In this document: positions 18,349 through 20,000 of the stretch, in pieces
Numbering within the stretch: the first letter of the stretch is position 1
How the letters are laid out: every line of letters starts with the position of its first letter
Assembly (NCBI GenBank): GCA_963575745.1
Contig: CAUYUJ010018707.1
Coordinates: forward strand, 49,309 to 69,308
Source: Prorocentrum cordatum
Taxonomy: Eukaryota > Sar > Dinophyceae > Prorocentrales > Prorocentraceae
Direction of reading: 5' to 3'
Length of the DNA: 20,000 bases
Position numbers and translations under genes: made by a program
The notes under the pieces: model-generated
Database searches by the model: none
Told to the model about the DNA's origin: nothing
Seen by the model: the letters and a program-made list of their open reading frames with translations, nothing else

Positions 18349-18935
18349 GCACCATCATCATCATCATCATCAGCATGATCATCATCGTCGTCATCATCAT
18401 CATCAGCAGCAGCATCAGCATCATCAGCAGCATCATCATCGGGAACATCATCCTCAGCAGCAGCCCCATCATCCTCAGCATTACCAGACGCATGTGCATG
18501 ATCATCATCATCAGCATCATCATCACATCGTCATCATCGTCATCATCGTCATCATCGTTGTCATCATCATCCTCATCATCATCATCATCGTCATCATGAC
18601 GAGCATCATCACCATCATAGCCATCATCATGATTATCACCATCATCATTAGCATCAACATCCTCAGCGTCATCGTCATCATCAATATGATCAGCATCCTC
18701 ATCACCATCATCACCGTCCTCGTCCGCATCCGCATCCGCATCCGAATCATCATCAGCAGAATCATCATCACTGACATCGTCATCGTCGTCAGCAGCAGCA
18801 GCATCATCAGTACCATCATCAGATTCATCTTCATCAGCATTATCATTGGTGCAATCATCATCAGCATCATCAGCAGCATCATCATCAGCATCATCATCAT
18901 CAGCATCGTCAGTATGGTCATCGTCGTCGTCCTGT
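16368..18935. repeat. Imperfect CAT/GAT microsatellite region, ~2.6 kb, with internal duplication
   Basis: Almost every triplet is CAT or a one-step variant (CAG, CGT, CCT, CAC, TAT). Pure runs occur at about 16738-16858 and 18308-18347. Non-repetitive anchors are duplicated: gggaacatcatcctcagc at 16862 and 18441 (1,579 bp apart), gacgagcatcatcaccat at 17116 and 18598 (1,482), agcgtcatcgtcatcatc near 17177 and 18665 (1,488). CAA inserts lie at 17619-17672 and about 17797-17838. On the minus strand the GAT frame is Asp-rich with Glu, Ala and Asn; TGA in another frame is the only regular stop. Any encoded protein is uncertain. Confidence 0.93.
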
Positions 18936-19051
18936 CGTGTCCTGTCCTTTTCTGTGCTTTCCTGCCCTGTCATGTCCCTGTCCTGTCGTGTCCCTGCATC
19001 CCTCCTTCTCCAGAAAGGAGTGTGAACACCAAAATCGAACGAAAAGCACAA
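17882..19051 (-). CDS. Long Asp-rich open frame over the CAT tract, doubtful
   Basis: Starting at the minus-strand ATG at 19051, about 40 residues of ordinary sequence (FDFGVHTPFWRRRDAGTRQD, TGQESTEKDRTRQ) lead into a region dominated by Asp with Glu, Ala, Asn and Ser. About residue 170 the register slips and Met/Leu/Ile replace Asp for around 90 residues before Asp returns. A GAT repeat gives poly-Asp with no stops by construction, and the slip argues against selection on the protein. Acidic Asp-rich proteins exist (for example in biomineralisation), but nothing here supports that role. Confidence 0.15.
18936..19016 (+). repeat. TGTCC/CCTGT short tandem repeats
   Basis: Cctgtcgtgtcctgtcc, then related ctgtgctttcctgccctg and catgtccctgtcctgtcg, ending in ccctgcatccctcc. 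A degenerate pentamer/decamer repeat borders the CAT region. Confidence 0.75.
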
Positions 19052-19526
19052 AAAGAAAACTCAGGGCCTCATCCTGCCACCCTCCCCCCCTCTGCTGCCT
19101 CTTCTCGCGGGCTGCGGCGAGGGCGGAGAGCCCCCCGGGGGGAGGCAGGGATTGTCGTGCTTGTCCTGGGGCTCAGATCGCACAGTCGATGTTCGAGAAT
19201 CACAAAACCTAGGCCAGAAGAAGATCCCCCAGGAATATGAGACCCTCCGCCCTCCAAAACACACAGAAAATCCATGGGTACCCTCTCCAGGATGCACAAG
19301 AACATCCAACCAACAGAGACGAAGAACATTCTGGTACCCTCCCCGAACCGACCTCGATCTTGTACTTCGGTCCGACTGTACTGGACGATGCTCAAAAATC
19401 GAGATGCGTACAGTGCTTCATCCTTGGCTGCGGCGGGCTCACGTCGCGATGACGCGGGTGCTGGCCTCTGACACCGCGTGGATTGTTCAGCCTCCGACGG
19501 CCGCGGCCTCCCGATTAGGTGGCGAC
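19017..19526. other. Unassigned DNA
   Basis: Contains the perfect palindrome CCCCCCGGGGGG at 19131-19142 with partly complementary C- and G-rich sequence on either side (cctgccaccctcccccc and ggggggaggcaggg), so it could fold. Open frames on both strands are short and unrecognised. Confidence 0.5.
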
Positions 19527-19702
19527 ATCCGATCCCTACCCCCACCAACCGTCGATCCTCCCGAATCGATGGGAGGCGGGGGCAGGGTTCGGATTCCGCC
19601 ACGTCCTCGACAGATTCCGAACCCTACCCCCGCCGCTCATCGAGTTGCCTGAATCCTTGATCGGCGAGGGTAAGGTTCGGATTTCGCCGCCGACCAAATG
19701 GC
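19527..19702. repeat. Two 88-bp tandem units, each an inverted repeat
   Basis: Unit 1 starts atccgatccctacccccacc (19527) and unit 2 ttccgaaccctacccccgcc (19615), 88 bp apart. Within unit 1 the 5' arm pairs with ggcgggggcagggttcggat at 19575-19594 with 17 of 20 positions complementary. In unit 2 the 3' arm is ggcgagggtaaggttcggat. Neighbouring arms of the two units also pair, so several alternative hairpins are possible. Confidence 0.8.
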
Positions 19703-19730
19703 GCAGATCGCCTGGTGCCGGCCGTCACTG

Positions 19731-20000
19731 GGTCACCAGCGGCACTCAACCCTGAACGTCCCGCGCCCGGGACGACCAGCGGCGTCAACGCGACGCTAAC
19801 CTGCCGTACTGCAGGTTCGCGTCGTGACGATTATTTCGGCGTTGACCTCTGGCGCTGCGCGCATCGCTCAGCCGTGAACGTCTCTGCGGCTTGTCGATCG
19901 TCAGAGCGTTCAAAATTGGCGGAGTCTGGACCACTGGCGGCGTGCAACCTTGAACGCCCGCGGAAGGGTCGGCGCCGCGTCGGCACGACGCCAACCTGCC
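19731..20000. repeat. Start of a ~195-bp tandem repeat
   Basis: The blocks caccagcggcactcaaccctgaacg (from about 19731) and accactggcggcgtgcaacc/ttgaacg (from about 19930) correspond, and gacgctaacctgcc (19792-19805) matches gacgccaacctgcc at the window end, 195 bp later. The array probably continues beyond the right edge. Confidence 0.65.
19791..19824. repeat. Hairpin with 14-bp arms
   Basis: Cgacgctaacctgc and gcaggttcgcgtcg are inverted complements with one mismatch, separated by six bases (cgtact). No T-run follows, so a terminator role is not suggested. The left arm recurs as the end of the next 195-bp unit. Confidence 0.8.

Noticed and set aside
19131-19142. CCCCCCGGGGGG palindrome as a functional site
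   Set aside because: Short homopolymer-derived palindrome in GC-rich DNA; no neighbouring feature gives it meaning.
16955-19240. Plus-strand open frame of 761 codons over the CAT region
   Set aside because: Read in the ATC frame it gives Ile/Ser/His runs with no stop by construction; it has no anchor of ordinary protein sequence until the non-repetitive tail.

Overview
This is a repeat-dominated window from a eukaryotic nuclear genome. No intact, recognisable protein-coding gene and no rRNA or tRNA could be supported. The reasons for calling it eukaryotic are the very long triplet microsatellites (CAA, TCC, GAC/ACG, CAT), several minisatellites with higher-order structure, homopolymers of 23 G and 26 A, and no compact operon-like gene packing. 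I cannot name the organism. A GC-rich protist or alga would fit, but that is an inference from composition only. Because triplet repeats and GC-rich DNA lack stop codons, many long reading frames here (poly-Q, -N, -T, -S, -P, -D, -M, -H) are by-products of the repeats.

Layout. 1-660: a 32-bp BamHI-rich tandem array. 751-1128: a pure-strand TCC tract. 1129-1250: a second, diverged 32-bp array. 1275-1323: GCGTT pentamers and 23 G. 1351-8155: about 6.8 kb built from six same-orientation copies of a composite module. Each copy centres on a (CAA)n tract with conserved non-repetitive flanks. Between the tracts lie satellite blocks: a ~135-bp array, a GAC tract, a 21/42-bp 'gccacgaag' array with a nested 157-bp period, and a 41/82-bp array. 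The interval 2179-3640 is duplicated at about 5034-6530. The last module is separated from the fifth by AT-richer DNA (7000-7980) with its own diverged ~280-bp repeat. 8156-9035: GC-rich, nothing recognised. 9036-9990: a ~100-bp array organised as a 299-bp three-unit higher-order repeat. 9991-10524: purine-rich, then GC-rich filler. 10525-10722: a second TCC tract.

11155-16352, minus strand: the only part that reads like former protein-coding sequence. Successive pieces of ordinary amino-acid composition follow each other on the minus strand, broken by one-base frame changes, in-frame stops and a 26-base homopolymer. The best pieces are 15481-16352 and 13291-14440. I do not recognise the family. 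It could be a dead mobile element, a dead gene, or a gene damaged by assembly indels.

16368-18935: a 2.6-kb imperfect CAT/GAT tract containing an internal duplication about 1.5 kb apart. 18936-19016: TGTCC-like repeats. 19017-19520: nothing recognised. 19527-19700: two 88-bp palindromic units. 19731-20000: the start of a ~195-bp tandem repeat carrying a 14-bp-arm hairpin, running off the right edge.

The most distinctive thing is the microsatellite-centred module family, including a small ATG-(CAA)n-TCA/CCA-TTT-TAA reading frame whose start and stop lie in the conserved flanks. All repeat lengths and alignments were made by eye.
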